Shown here: piece by piece, positions 47,905-56,850 of the stretch | Position numbering within the stretch: the first letter of the stretch is position 1 | Layout: each line of letters starts with the position of its first letter | Position numbers and translations under genes: made by a program | From: JBBECE01 sp964574935 | Lineage (GTDB): Bacteria; Pseudomonadota; Alphaproteobacteria; Rhizobiales; Devosiaceae | NCBI GenBank assembly: GCA_964574935.1 | Contig: CAZNOZ010000002.1 | Coordinates: forward strand, 39,576 to 103,575 | Direction: 5' to 3' | Length of the DNA: 64,000 nucleotides | The notes under the pieces: generated by a model | Databases searched by the model: none | What the model was told of the DNA's origin: nothing | The model's input: the letters and a program-made list of their open reading frames with translations, nothing else

Positions 47905-50904
47905 ATGAGCAGGCAGGAACAGAACGAAGCTTTCCTTCGCACTTCTTTCCTGTACGGCGGCAACGCGGGCTACATCGAGCAGCTCTACGCCAAGTACAAG
48001 ACCGATCCGGCGAGCGTCGACGCGTCCTGGCGCGGCTTCTTCGAGAAGCTGGCGGATGCCGCCGCCGACGCGGCCAAATGCGCCCAGGGCCCGTCCTGGG
48101 AGCGCGCCGACTGGCCGCCGGTCGCCAACGGCGAATTGGTTTCGGCGCTCGACAGCGACTGGCGGGATATCGCCGAGCGCGCCGCCGTCGCGGTCGCCGA
48201 GCGGGCCGCCGCCGAAGGGGCGGTGGCCGAAGCGGAAGTGCCATCCACCGAAGCGGTACAGCAGGCAGCCCGGGATTCGATCCGCGCCATCATGATGATC
48301 CGCGCCTATCGGGCGCGCGGGCATCTGCATGCCGATCTCGATCCGCTCAAGCTCAGGCAGCCCGAGCCGGCGCCGGAGCTCGATCCGGCCAGCTACGGGT
48401 TCACACCCCCCGACTACGAGCGGCAGATCTTCATCGACAACTATCTGGGGCTCGAATTCGCGACAATTCCCCAGATGCTGGAGATCCTCAAGCGCACCTA
48501 TTGCTCGACCCTGGGGGTGGAGTTCACGCACATCTCTGATCCGGAGGCCAAGAGCTGGTTGCAGGAGCGCATCGAGGGACCCGACAAGGCGATCGAATTC
48601 ACCGCGAACGGCAAGAAGGCGATCCTGAACAAGCTCATCCAGGCCGAGGGGCTCGAGAAGTTCCTCGACGTGAAATACACCGGCACCAAGCGGTTTGGAC
48701 TCGACGGCGCGGAGTCACTGATCCCGGCGCTGGAGCAGATCATCAAGCGCGGCGGCGCGCTGGGGGTGAGGGATATCGTCCTCGGAATGGCGCATCGTGG
48801 CCGGCTGAACGTCCTGACCCAGGTAATGGGCAAGCCGCATCGGGCGCTGTTCCACGAATTCAAGGGCGGTGCGCCGCATCCCGACGACGTGGAGGGCTCG
48901 GGCGACGTCAAGTATCACCTGGGCGCGTCGTCGGACCGTGAATTCGACAACAACAAGGTGCATCTCAGTCTGACGGCCAACCCGTCGCATCTGGAGATCG
49001 TCGACCCGGTGGTCCTGGGCAAGGCCCGCGCCAAGCAGGACCAGCACAGCGCGGTGGAGGGCACGTTCGTACCGCCGCGCGAGGTGGACCGCACCTCGGT
49101 GCTGCCGCTGATCCTGCACGGCGACGCCGCCTTCGCGGGGCAGGGCGTGGTGGCCGAGTGCTTCGGCCTCAGCGGCCTGAAAGGGCACCGCACCGGCGGC
49201 TCCATCCATTTCATCATCAACAACCAGATCGGCTTCACCACGTCGCCGATCAGCTCGCGGTCCTCGCCCTATCCCACCGACGTCGCCAAGATGATCGAGG
49301 CGCCGGTGTTTCACGTGAACGGGGACGACCCGGAGGCGGTGGTGTTCGCCGCCAAGATCGCGACGGAATTCCGGCAACAGTTCAAGAAACCGGTGGTGAT
49401 CGACATGATCTGCTACCGGCGCTTCGGCCACAATGAAGGCGATGAGCCGGCATTCACCCAGCCGCTGATGTACAAGCGCATCCGCTCGCATCCCACGACC
49501 CTGAACAGGTACGGCGAAAAGCTGGTCGGCGAGGGGCTGCTGACCGCCGACGAAGTCGAGAAGATGCAGGCGGAGTGGCGGGACAATCTCGAGACCGAAT
49601 TCGAGGCCGGCGAGCACTATCGCCCCGACAAGGCCGACTGGCTGGACGGCGCGTGGAAGAACATCAAACTGGCCGAGGTCGAAGGCCCGCGCCGCGGCAA
49701 GTCCGGTGTCGATATCGCTGCCCTCGCCGATATCGGAGTGAAGCTCGCGACCGCCCCGGAAGGGTTCAATGTGCACCGCACGATCCAGCGCTTCCTCGAC
49801 AACCGCAGGAAGATCATTGAGTCCGGCGAGGGCATCGACTGGGCGTTGGCCGAGGCGCTGGCGCTGGGCTCGCTGGTAGTCGAGGGCCATCCCATTCGGC
49901 TGAGCGGCCAGGACGTCGAGCGCGGCACGTTTTCGCAGCGGCACTCGGTGCTGCACGACCAGGAGACCGACGAGACCTACACGCCCCTCAACAATCTCAG
50001 CGACACCCAGGCCCGCTTCGAGGTCATCAATTCGATGCTCTCGGAGGAGGCGGTGCTGGGTTTCGAATATGGCTACTCGCTGGCCGAGCCCAACGCGCTG
50101 ACCCTTTGGGAGGCCCAGTTTGGCGACTTCGCCAACGGCGCGCAGGTCGTCATCGACCAGTTCATCTCCTCGGGCGAGCGCAAATGGCTGAGGATGTCGG
50201 GTCTGGTGCTGCTGTTGCCGCACGGCTACGAAGGGCAGGGCCCCGAGCATTCCTCGGCGCGGCTCGAGCGCTACCTGCAGTTGTGCGCCGAGGACAACAT
50301 GCAGGTCGCCAACTGCACGACGCCGGCGAACTATTTCCACGTGCTCAGGCGCCAACTCAAGCGCGAGTTTCGCAAGCCCCTGATCCTGATGACCCCGAAG
50401 TCGCTGCTCAGACATCGGCGGGCGGTGTCCTCGCTCGAGGACATGGGGGTCGATTCGAGCTTCCACCGCCTGCTGTGGGACGATGCCGAGACCCCCGGCC
50501 GCAAGGGGGCAGTCGAACTCGCCGGCGACAAGCAGATCCGGCGCGTGGTCCTGTGTTCGGGGAAGGTCTACTACGATCTGGCCGAGGTCCGCGAAGAGCG
50601 CAAGGTCAATGACGTCTACCTGATGCGGCTCGAACAGCTCTATCCGTTCCCGGCCAAGGCGTTGCATGACGAGTTCAGCCGCTTTCCGAATGCCGAGATC
50701 GTGTGGTGCCAGGAGGAACCCAAGAACATGGGCGCCTGGAGCTTCGTGCAGCCCTACATCGAATGGGTGCTCGACCAGATGGGGCGGGCTGGAGATCGGC
50801 CGCGCTATGTCGGGCGGGCGGCTTCGGCCTCGACCGCTACGGGTCTGATGCGCACCCACCGGGCGCAGCTTGACGCATTTGTGGACGAGGCGTTCGCCGA
50901 CTGA
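47905..50904 (+). CDS. sucA: 2-oxoglutarate dehydrogenase E1 component
   Basis: 999 residues from ATG 47905. N-terminal FLYGGNAGYIEQLYAKYKTDPASVDASWR, then RAYRARGHLHADLDPL, the thiamine-diphosphate domain with LGMAHRGRLNVLTQVMGK, SGDVKYHLGASSD, LTANPSHLEIVDPVVLGKARAKQ, HGDAAFAGQGVV, IINNQIGFTT, CYRRFGHNEGDEPAFTQP, and late LLPHGYEGQGPEHSSARLER and WCQEEPKNMGAW. It decarboxylates 2-oxoglutarate and succinylates the lipoyl of SucB. Complete; sucB starts 34 bases after the stop. Confidence 0.98.
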   Translation: MSRQEQNEAFLRTSFLYGGNAGYIEQLYAKYKTDPASVDASWRGFFEKLADAAADAAKCAQGPSWERADWPPVANGELVSALDSDWRDIAERAAVAVAERAAAEGAVAEAEVPSTEAVQQAARDSIRAIMMIRAYRARGHLHADLDPLKLRQPEPAPELDPASYGFTPPDYERQIFIDNYLGLEFATIPQMLEILKRTYCSTLGVEFTHISDPEAKSWLQERIEGPDKAIEFTANGKKAILNKLIQAEGLEKFLDVKYTGTKRFGLDGAESLIPALEQIIKRGGALGVRDIVLGMAHRGRLNVLTQVMGKPHRALFHEFKGGAPHPDDVEGSGDVKYHLGASSDREFDNNKVHLSLTANPSHLEIVDPVVLGKARAKQDQHSAVEGTFVPPREVDRTSVLPLILHGDAAFAGQGVVAECFGLSGLKGHRTGGSIHFIINNQIGFTTSPISSRSSPYPTDVAKMIEAPVFHVNGDDPEAVVFAAKIATEFRQQFKKPVVIDMICYRRFGHNEGDEPAFTQPLMYKRIRSHPTTLNRYGEKLVGEGLLTADEVEKMQAEWRDNLETEFEAGEHYRPDKADWLDGAWKNIKLAEVEGPRRGKSGVDIAALADIGVKLATAPEGFNVHRTIQRFLDNRRKIIESGEGIDWALAEALALGSLVVEGHPIRLSGQDVERGTFSQRHSVLHDQETDETYTPLNNLSDTQARFEVINSMLSEEAVLGFEYGYSLAEPNALTLWEAQFGDFANGAQVVIDQFISSGERKWLRMSGLVLLLPHGYEGQGPEHSSARLERYLQLCAEDNMQVANCTTPANYFHVLRRQLKREFRKPLILMTPKSLLRHRRAVSSLEDMGVDSSFHRLLWDDAETPGRKGAVELAGDKQIRRVVLCSGKVYYDLAEVREERKVNDVYLMRLEQLYPFPAKALHDEFSRFPNAEIVWCQEEPKNMGAWSFVQPYIEWVLDQMGRAGDRPRYVGRAASASTATGLMRTHRAQLDAFVDEAFAD

Positions 50905-50938
50905 GCCGGCTCCAGACGGTCACGAAGGGACACAACGC

Positions 50939-52198
50939 ATGTCGACGGAAATCAAGGTGCCGGCCCTCGGCGAGAGCGTTACCGAGGCGACCATCGGGCA
51001 GTGGTACAAGCAGATCGGGGACGCGGTGAACGCCGACGAGCCGGTCGTCGAGCTGGAAACCGACAAGGTCACGCTCGAGGTGCCGGCGCCGGTCGCCGGG
51101 ACCATCGAGGCGATCTCCGCCAAACAAGGGGACGTTGTCGAGGTCGGCGCACTGATCGGCGCCATCGCCGAAGGCGCCGCGCCGGCCAAGGCGAAAGACG
51201 AAAAGCCGCCGGCCGAGCCCGCCAAGGGTGCCAAGGAAGAGGCGCCGGCCAAACCCAACGGCGAAGTCCAGGCTGCCGCGCCAGCGCCAGAGGCGCCCGC
51301 CGCGGCTGGAGCGATGCCGGCGTCGCCATCGGCAGCCAAGATGCTCGAGGAGGCCGGGATCGAGCCGGCCGTCGTCGAAGGCACCGGCAAGCGCGGGCAG
51401 ATCCTCAAGGAGGACGTGGCGCGATTCCTGGAGCAGGCGACCGCGCCGGCGCCAGCAGCCGCCAAACGGGTCCGCGAGCCTTCGCCGGCCGCCGACGAGG
51501 CGCGCGAGGAGCGGGTGAAGATGACGCGGCTGCGCCAGACGATCGCGCGGCGGCTGAAGGAAGCCCAGAACACCGCCGCGATGCTGACCACCTTCAACGA
51601 GGTGGATATGGGGCCGGTCATGGAGCTGCGCCGGCACTACAAGGACACGTTCGAGAAAAAGCACGGCGTCAAGCTGGGCTTCATGGGGTTCTTCACCGTT
51701 GCGGTGTGCCATGCCCTCAAGGAAATCCCGGCGGTTAATGCCGAAATCGACGGCGATGAGATCGTCTACAAGAACTACGCCCATGTCGGCGTGGCGGTCG
51801 GCACCGACAAAGGGCTGGTGGTGCCCGTGGTGCGCGACGCCGACCAGCTCACGATCGCCGAGATCGAAAAGGAGATCGGCCGGCTGGCGGTGGCGGCGCG
51901 CGACGGCAAGCTGACCATGGAAGACATGCAGGGCGGCACCTTCACGATCTCCAACGGCGGCATCTACGGGTCGATGCTCTCGACGCCGATCCTCAATGCG
52001 CCGCAATCGGGAATCCTGGGGATGCACAAGATCCAGGAACGGCCGATGGTGGTGGACGGTGAGGTCACGGCGCGCCCGATGATGTATCTGGCGCTTTCCT
52101 ACGATCACCGCGTCGTCGACGGACAGGACGCTGTCACCTTCCTGGTGCGTGTCAAGGAAAGCCTCGAGGACCCGCAGCGGCTGGTGCTGGATCTGTAG
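50939..52198 (+). CDS. sucB: Dihydrolipoyl succinyltransferase (E2) of 2-oxoglutarate dehydrogenase
   Basis: 419 residues from ATG 50939, with AAGGGA about 9 bases upstream. A single lipoyl domain (about 1-76) carries the lipoylated Lys in ELETDKVTLEV (Lys about 43). An Ala/Pro/Lys linker is followed by an E3-binding domain (ASPSAAKMLEEAGIEPAVVEGTGKRGQILKEDV, about 122-155), then the catalytic core with KLGFMGFFTVAVCHALKEIP, GTDKGLVVPVVRDADQLT, FTISNGGIYGSM and the active-site LSYDHRVVDGQDAVTFLV. A hairpin terminator follows. Confidence 0.97.
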   Translation: MSTEIKVPALGESVTEATIGQWYKQIGDAVNADEPVVELETDKVTLEVPAPVAGTIEAISAKQGDVVEVGALIGAIAEGAAPAKAKDEKPPAEPAKGAKEEAPAKPNGEVQAAAPAPEAPAAAGAMPASPSAAKMLEEAGIEPAVVEGTGKRGQILKEDVARFLEQATAPAPAAAKRVREPSPAADEAREERVKMTRLRQTIARRLKEAQNTAAMLTTFNEVDMGPVMELRRHYKDTFEKKHGVKLGFMGFFTVAVCHALKEIPAVNAEIDGDEIVYKNYAHVGVAVGTDKGLVVPVVRDADQLTIAEIEKEIGRLAVAARDGKLTMEDMQGGTFTISNGGIYGSMLSTPILNAPQSGILGMHKIQERPMVVDGEVTARPMMYLALSYDHRVVDGQDAVTFLVRVKESLEDPQRLVLDL

Positions 52199-52219
52199 AA
52201 CCGCGCAACGCTTTCGAGT

Positions 52220-52250
52220 GGCCCCGGACCGGATTCGGGGTCATTTTCTT
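52220..52250 (+). terminator. Intrinsic terminator after sucB
   Basis: A 9-bp stem with two G-U pairs, GGCCCCGGA (52220-52228) with TTCGGGGTC (52234-52242), a 5-base loop, then ATTTTCTT. It separates sucB from the LysE-SDR-LysE-lpd genes, so lpd may need read-through or its own promoter. It also resembles the dispersed CCCCGGA palindromes seen near 7816. Confidence 0.6.
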
Positions 52251-52282
52251 GCCCGGCATGCGGCGCGAAGAAGGAGATCGAA

Positions 52283-52897
52283 ATGATCCCGCTCGAGTTC
52301 TGGATCACCGCCTTCATCGTCGTCATCGCCCCGGGCACGGGGGTGGTCTACACGATTGCGATCGGTCTCGGGCGCGGCCGGGCGGCAAGCGTTGCCGCCG
52401 CGCTCGGCTGCACGATCGGCATCGTGCCGCATATGAGCGCGGCGATCCTGGGGTTTGCGGCAATCCTGCACACCAGTGCGGTGCTGTTCCAGGGCTTCAA
52501 GCTCCTCGGAGCGGCCTATCTGGTTTATCTCGCCATCCAGACGTTGCGGGATCGCGGTGCGCTGCGGTTCAATGCCGACAAAGCGGCGAAAACCCCGTGG
52601 CAGACGGCGCGGACCGGATTTTTGATCAACATCCTCAATCCGAAGCTGTCGATTTTCTTTCTCGCCTTCCTGCCGCAATTTTTCCCGAGCGGAACCCCGG
52701 ATGCGCTGGGGCACATGTTGGTTTTGTCGGCGATCTTCATGGCGATGACCTTGGTGGTCTTTGTTGTTTATGGGGTTTTCGCGGCGGCGGCACGGACCTA
52801 CGTGCTTTCGAGTGAAAGGGCGTTGGGCTGGATGCGGCGGGCTACGGCGCTCGCTTTCGGGGCGATGGCGGCGCGGTTGGCGCTGAGCGAAGTCTAG
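52283..52897 (+). CDS. LysE/RhtB family amino-acid exporter (first copy)
   Basis: 204 residues with five to six hydrophobic helices. The N-terminal FIVVIAPGTGVVYTIAIGLGRGRAASVAAALGCTIGI corresponds to the LysE signature (usually PGP), here PGTG. Then GFKLLGAAYLVYLAIQTLRD, and TARTGFLINILNPKLSIFFLAFLPQFF with the conserved NPK. Expected in the inner membrane as an exporter of amino acids or related compounds. AAGAAGGAGATCGAA directly upstream gives a clear ribosome-binding site. An SDR gene follows 10 bases later. Confidence 0.9.
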   Translation: MIPLEFWITAFIVVIAPGTGVVYTIAIGLGRGRAASVAAALGCTIGIVPHMSAAILGFAAILHTSAVLFQGFKLLGAAYLVYLAIQTLRDRGALRFNADKAAKTPWQTARTGFLINILNPKLSIFFLAFLPQFFPSGTPDALGHMLVLSAIFMAMTLVVFVVYGVFAAAARTYVLSSERALGWMRRATALAFGAMAARLALSEV

Positions 52898-52907
52898 GGG
52901 AAACGCG

Positions 52908-53672
52908 ATGGCGCAATCGGACAAGGTGCTTGTGGTCACCGGCGGTAGCCGCGGCATCGGCGCGGCGTGTGCGCGGCTTGCGGCCCGCGACGGGTGGGCG
53001 GTGTGCGTCAACTACGCCAGCAACCGACAGGCGGCCGACGAGGTCGTCGCCGATATCGAGGCGGCGGGCGGGGTCGCCTCGGCGGTACAGGGCGATGTCA
53101 GCGATGCGGCCGACGTCGACCGCATTTTCGCCGGCGCCGACGCCATGGGGAGGGTGACCGGGCTCGTCAACAATGCCGGTGTCGTCGATCTGCCGGGCCG
53201 CGTCGACGAGCTCGACGCGGCGCGCCTTTCCCGCATGTGGGCGATCAATGTCACCGGCTCGTTCCTCAGCGCGGGCCGGGCGATCAGGCGAATGTCGAGC
53301 AAGAACGGCGGCGCCGGCGGCGCCATCGTCAACATCACCTCGGCCGCCGCGAAGATGGGCGCACCGGGCTCGATGGTCCACTACGCCGCCTCGAAGGGCG
53401 CCATAGACTCGTTCACCATCGGCCTGGCGCTCGAAGTCGCCGGGGAGGGCATTCGGGTCAATGCCGTCAGGCCCGGGCTGATCGACACCGATATCCACGC
53501 TTCCGCCGGCGATCCGGACCGCATGAAACGGCTGGTGAACGACGTGCCGGCGAAGCGAATCGGCACCGCCGAGGAGGTCGCGGAGGCGGTTGTCTGGCTC
53601 CTCGGTGACAAGGCGAGCTATACCACCGGCACGACGATCGAGGTTTCGGGAGGAAGGGCAATCTCCCCGTGA
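52908..53672 (+). CDS. Short-chain dehydrogenase/reductase
   Basis: 254 residues of classical SDR type. Seen: nucleotide-binding VVTGGSRGIGAACARLAA (about 9-26), a NYASN segment pointing to NADP(H), VNNAGVVDLPGRVDEL, INVTGSFL, the catalytic Ser in VNITSAAAKMG, YAASK (Tyr and Lys), GIRVNAVRPGLIDTDIH and a C-terminal TGTTIEVSGGRA. Closest in layout to sugar- or acyl-type oxidoreductases; the substrate is unknown. It is sandwiched between two LysE exporter genes, and its stop overlaps the second exporter's GTG start. Confidence 0.9.
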   Translation: MAQSDKVLVVTGGSRGIGAACARLAARDGWAVCVNYASNRQAADEVVADIEAAGGVASAVQGDVSDAADVDRIFAGADAMGRVTGLVNNAGVVDLPGRVDELDAARLSRMWAINVTGSFLSAGRAIRRMSSKNGGAGGAIVNITSAAAKMGAPGSMVHYAASKGAIDSFTIGLALEVAGEGIRVNAVRPGLIDTDIHASAGDPDRMKRLVNDVPAKRIGTAEEVAEAVVWLLGDKASYTTGTTIEVSGGRAISP

Positions 53673-54307
53673 GCGGGTTCGCCTGGCTCGAATACTCCGC
53701 CGTGATGCTTGCCTTTGCGATCGGCGCGATCTCCCCGGGCCCGGACTTTGCGGTGGTCCTGCGCCATTCGATCGCGCACGGACGCCAGGCGGCGATCATC
53801 ACCAGCGCCGGCATCGCCACCGCGATCCTCATCCACGGCACCTATACGGTGTTCGGATTGGGGCTGGTTGTCGCGCAATCGCCGGAGCTGTTCACGGTGT
53901 TGAAATTCGCCGGCGCGGCCTATCTCATCTGGCTCGGGCTGACGGCGCTGCGGGCGCCGCCGCCGCAGCCTCCGGCGGGGCTGGGCGGTGAGGCGCGGCA
54001 GACCATCAGCGCCCGCAGGGCCTACGTGACCGGGTTTCTGACCAACCTGCTCAACCCGAAGGCGATGGTTTTCTTCGTCTCGCTGTTCACGTCCCTGGTC
54101 GCGGCCACCACCCCGACGGCGTTCAAGGGTTTGTATGTTGCCTCGATGAGCGTGATGCTGTTTTGCTGGTTTGCGTTGGTCGCGGTGTTCTTCACCACGC
54201 CCCGGGTCAGGGAGCGGTTCTTCGCCATGGGGCAGTGGTTCAACCGGGCAACCGGAACGGTGCTCATTATCCTGGCCGTCACCTTTGCGGTGACGCGTTC
54301 GAGCTGA
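53669..54307 (+). CDS. LysE/RhtB family amino-acid exporter (second copy)
   Basis: 212 residues from GTG 53669 (GTGA overlap with the SDR stop). Seen: FAIGAISPGPDFAVVLRHSIAHGRQAAIITSAGIATA with the canonical PGP motif, LKFAGAAYLIWLGLTALRAP, and AYVTGFLTNLLNPKAMVFFVSLFTSLV with the NPK motif. About six transmembrane helices. Distinct from the first copy at 52283 in sequence, so these are diverged family members rather than a recent duplication. lpd begins 15 bases downstream, so the exporter and E3 are probably on one transcript. Confidence 0.91.
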   Translation: MSGFAWLEYSAVMLAFAIGAISPGPDFAVVLRHSIAHGRQAAIITSAGIATAILIHGTYTVFGLGLVVAQSPELFTVLKFAGAAYLIWLGLTALRAPPPQPPAGLGGEARQTISARRAYVTGFLTNLLNPKAMVFFVSLFTSLVAATTPTAFKGLYVASMSVMLFCWFALVAVFFTTPRVRERFFAMGQWFNRATGTVLIILAVTFAVTRSS

Positions 54308-54321
54308 AGGGGGCAATCAAG

Positions 54322-55728
54322 ATGGCGGACGCGTTCGATCTTGCGGTGGTCGGCACCGGACCGGGGGGCTATGTGTGCGCCATCCGCGCCGCCCAGCTCG
54401 GGATGAAGGTGGCCGTGGTCGAGAAGTGGCCGACCTTTGGCGGCACGTGCCTGAACATTGGCTGCATTCCCTCCAAGGCGCTGCTCCATGCCAGCGAGCT
54501 CTATGAGGAAACGACGCTGCATTTCCCCACCCTCGGCATCAAGGTCGGCACGCCCAAGCTCGATCTCGATGCCATGATGAAGCACAAGGCGGGGAGCGTC
54601 GACGCCAACACCTCCGGCGTCGAATTCCTGTTCAAAAAGAACAAGATCACCGCCCTTCAAGGCGTCGGCTCGATCGAAGGCCCGACGACGGTCAAGGTGA
54701 CGCCCGACAAGGGCGACGCCCAGACGATCGAGACGAAAGCCATCGTCATCGCCACCGGCTCGGATTCGACCCCGCTGCCGGGCATCGAGATCGACGAGAA
54801 GCGCGTCGTGACCTCGACGGGCGCCCTGGCGCTCGACGCGGTGCCGGAGCGCCTGCTGGTCGTCGGCGCCGGGGTGATCGGGCTGGAGCTGGGCTCGGTG
54901 TGGGCGCGGCTGGGTGCCAGGGTGACCGTGGTCGAGTTCCTCGACGGCATTCTGCCGGGGATGGATGGCGAGGTGGCGCGGCAATTCCGGCGGTTGCTCG
55001 ACAAGCAGGGGTTCGCGTTCCACCTCTCGACCAAGCTCGCCGCCCTCGACACCTCGGGCAAGTCGATCAAGGCGAAGCTCGAGCCGGTGGGCAAGGGCGA
55101 GGCATCCGAGATCGAGACCGATGTCGTGCTGGTGGCGGTCGGCCGGCGGCCCTACACCGAAGGGCTCGGGCTCAAGAAGGCCGGGGTAGGGCTCGACGAT
55201 CATGGCCGGGTGGTCACCGACGGACACTACCGGACCAATGTCGAAACGATTTTTGCGATCGGCGACGTCATCGCCGGGCCGATGCTTGCCCACAAGGCCG
55301 AGGACGAGGGCATCGCGGTCGCCGAAATCCTCGCCGGGCAGGCGGGGCACGTGAACTACGGGGTCATCCCGTCGGTCGTCTATACCCGCCCCGAAATCGC
55401 GGCGCTGGGCAAGACCGAAGACGAACTCAAGGCCGAGGGCGCCGACTACAAGGTAACGAAATTCCCCTTCACTGCCAACGGGCGCGCGCGCGCGATGCTG
55501 GCGACCGAAGGTTTCGTGAAGCTGTTGGCGGACAAGGCGACCGACCGGGTGCTCGGCGCGCATGTGCTGGGCCACAATGCCGGCGAGATGATCCACGAAC
55601 TGGCGGTACTGATGGAATTCGGCGGCTCGGCCGAGGATCTGGCGCGCACCTGCCACGCCCATCCGACGCTCTCCGAGGCGATCCGGGAGGCGGCGCTGGC
55701 GGCCGGCGTGGGGCCGATCCACATGTAG
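54322..55728 (+). CDS. lpdA: Dihydrolipoyl dehydrogenase (E3)
   Basis: 468 residues from ATG 54322. Seen: FAD-binding LAVVGTGPGGYVCAIRAAQLG, the redox disulfide FGGTCLNIGCIPSKALL (Cys about 43 and 48), VVGAGVIGLELGSVWARLGARVTVVE for NAD, IFAIGDVIAGPMLAHKAEDEG, and the C-terminal dimer-interface HAHPTLSEAIREA with the catalytic His and Glu. It reoxidises dihydrolipoyl groups of SucB and possibly of other complexes. Convergent with the EamA gene 15 bases away. Confidence 0.97.
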   Translation: MADAFDLAVVGTGPGGYVCAIRAAQLGMKVAVVEKWPTFGGTCLNIGCIPSKALLHASELYEETTLHFPTLGIKVGTPKLDLDAMMKHKAGSVDANTSGVEFLFKKNKITALQGVGSIEGPTTVKVTPDKGDAQTIETKAIVIATGSDSTPLPGIEIDEKRVVTSTGALALDAVPERLLVVGAGVIGLELGSVWARLGARVTVVEFLDGILPGMDGEVARQFRRLLDKQGFAFHLSTKLAALDTSGKSIKAKLEPVGKGEASEIETDVVLVAVGRRPYTEGLGLKKAGVGLDDHGRVVTDGHYRTNVETIFAIGDVIAGPMLAHKAEDEGIAVAEILAGQAGHVNYGVIPSVVYTRPEIAALGKTEDELKAEGADYKVTKFPFTANGRARAMLATEGFVKLLADKATDRVLGAHVLGHNAGEMIHELAVLMEFGGSAEDLARTCHAHPTLSEAIREAALAAGVGPIHM

Positions 55729-55743
55729 CGGGCCTCGCTCACG

Positions 55744-56697
55744 CTAGCCGGCGATAGCGTTGCGGGTCTTGTGATCGGCGCGGGAGAACCAAACGGCGCC
55801 GGCGAGCACACAGGCTGTGCCAAGGGCATGGAACACCGTGAACGGCTCGCTGAGCACGATGATGGCGAGAATGATGGTCGTCACCGGCCCGAAATTGCCC
55901 ATCGCGGAGACGCCCCGCGGACCGATCCGCGCGATCGCCGCGTTGAGCATGAACGAGGGCAGAACCGTGCCCACCAGCCCGAGGGCCAGCCCATAGCTCC
56001 AGGCGGCCGGCGTCAGGCCGATCCAGGCGGTCGGTCCGGCCCTCAGGGTCGCAAAGGCGATTCCCACAAGCCCGGCGGCGCCCATGCCGATGCAGGTGAA
56101 CAGGCGGCTGCCAAGCGTCGCCATGACGCGGCGGGCAAGATGCTGATAGAGCGCGAACAACAGCCCCGAGGCAAGCACCAGCGCGGTGCCGATCACGATC
56201 CCTTCGGGCCGGGCGACGAGGTTCCAGCCGAACAGCACCAGGATGCCTGCGTAGCTCAGCGTCATCGCCGGGATGAGCCGCCAGTTCATGGCGTCGCCGA
56301 AAATCAGAACGCCAAGCGCCAGGGTGAAGAACGGATAGGTGAACAGCACCAGCCGTTCGTACTGGGCGCTGACGAAGCCGAGCCCGGCGAAATCGAGATA
56401 GGCGGCGCCAAAATAGGCCAGCGTGCCCACCGCCGCCGCCGCGCCGAGAACGCGCGGCGTCAGCAGCTGCCGGCGTCGCGGCTCGCGCCACACAAGCAAG
56501 AGGCCGATGGCGGCGTAGACCGGCAGCGCAATAACCATGCGCAGAGCCAGCACGAGATCCGGGCTCAAACCCTCGGCGTAGGCGAGCTTGATGAAGATGC
56601 CCTTGGTCGAAAACAGGATCGCGCCGCCGATCGCCAGGGCGTAGCCGGTGGCATCGATGCGCGGAACGAGTTCGCCTGGGCGATCGTGAGGGGCCAT
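55744..56697 (-). CDS. EamA/DMT-family transporter
   Basis: About 317 residues from ATG 56697, where AAGGACAAGG gives the ribosome-binding site; an upstream in-frame start at 56730 is less likely. Ten hydrophobic helices in two EamA repeats: LAIGGAILFSTKGIFIKLAY, LRMVIALPVYAAIGLLL, YFGAAYLDFAGLGFVSAQYERLVLFTYPFF and FGDAMNWRLIPAMTLSYAGIL in the first, then ALVLASGLLFALYQHLARRV and VLSEPFTVFHALGTACVLAGAVWFSR in the second. An exporter of metabolites or drugs is typical. The gene has a 200-base leader with a short peptide frame and interlocking helices, so regulated expression is likely. Confidence 0.9.
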   Translation of the reverse strand: MAPHDRPGELVPRIDATGYALAIGGAILFSTKGIFIKLAYAEGLSPDLVLALRMVIALPVYAAIGLLLVWREPRRRQLLTPRVLGAAAAVGTLAYFGAAYLDFAGLGFVSAQYERLVLFTYPFFTLALGVLIFGDAMNWRLIPAMTLSYAGILVLFGWNLVARPEGIVIGTALVLASGLLFALYQHLARRVMATLGSRLFTCIGMGAAGLVGIAFATLRAGPTAWIGLTPAAWSYGLALGLVGTVLPSFMLNAAIARIGPRGVSAMGNFGPVTTIILAIIVLSEPFTVFHALGTACVLAGAVWFSRADHKTRNAIAG

Positions 56698-56716
56698 GAC
56701 CTTGTCCTTCAAGGCC

Positions 56717-56762
56717 CTGCCCGAGACCACCGGCCAGCCGCGTCGTCGGGCAGCGCCGGTGG
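56717..56762 (-). promoter_or_regulatory. Interlocking helices in the EamA leader (possible attenuator or pseudoknot)
   Basis: Two perfect 8-bp helices are possible in the minus-strand RNA. Helix A pairs 56762-56755 (CCACCGGC) with 56734-56727 (GCCGGTGG). Helix B pairs 56753-56746 (CTGCCCGA) with 56724-56717 (TCGGGCAG). The order is A1-B1-A2-B2, so they are mutually exclusive or form an H-type pseudoknot; the 2-base link between A2 and B2 favours exclusion. A third small stem, CCTTG/CAAGG, puts the AAGGA ribosome-binding site in its loop just before the EamA start. The layout suggests a translational switch. No known riboswitch class was recognised. Confidence 0.5.
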
Positions 56763-56781
56763 GTTTGGTGTCGTCAGAACG

Positions 56782-56850
56782 TCAGCAGACCGCCCGGCTC
56801 CTCAGGATGCCGAGAATCCAAAGTCGAAAAATGGCGCGTTGCGCGTTCAT
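56782..56850 (-). CDS. Putative 22-residue leader peptide upstream of the EamA transporter
   Basis: An ATG at 56850 is preceded by a near-perfect ribosome-binding site, TAGGAGGCGCCC, and opens a 22-codon frame ending in TGA at 56784-56782. The peptide starts MNAQRAIFRLWILGILRSR and ends AVC: basic and hydrophobic, with one Trp and a final Cys. It is too short for most gene callers. The stop lies 19 bases before the first helix of the leader structure, and the EamA start follows 84 bases after the stop. Probably a regulatory uORF (ribosome stalling or translation-dependent folding), alternatively a small membrane-active peptide. No known leader peptide was recognised. Confidence 0.5.
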   Translation of the reverse strand: MNAQRAIFRLWILGILRSRAVC

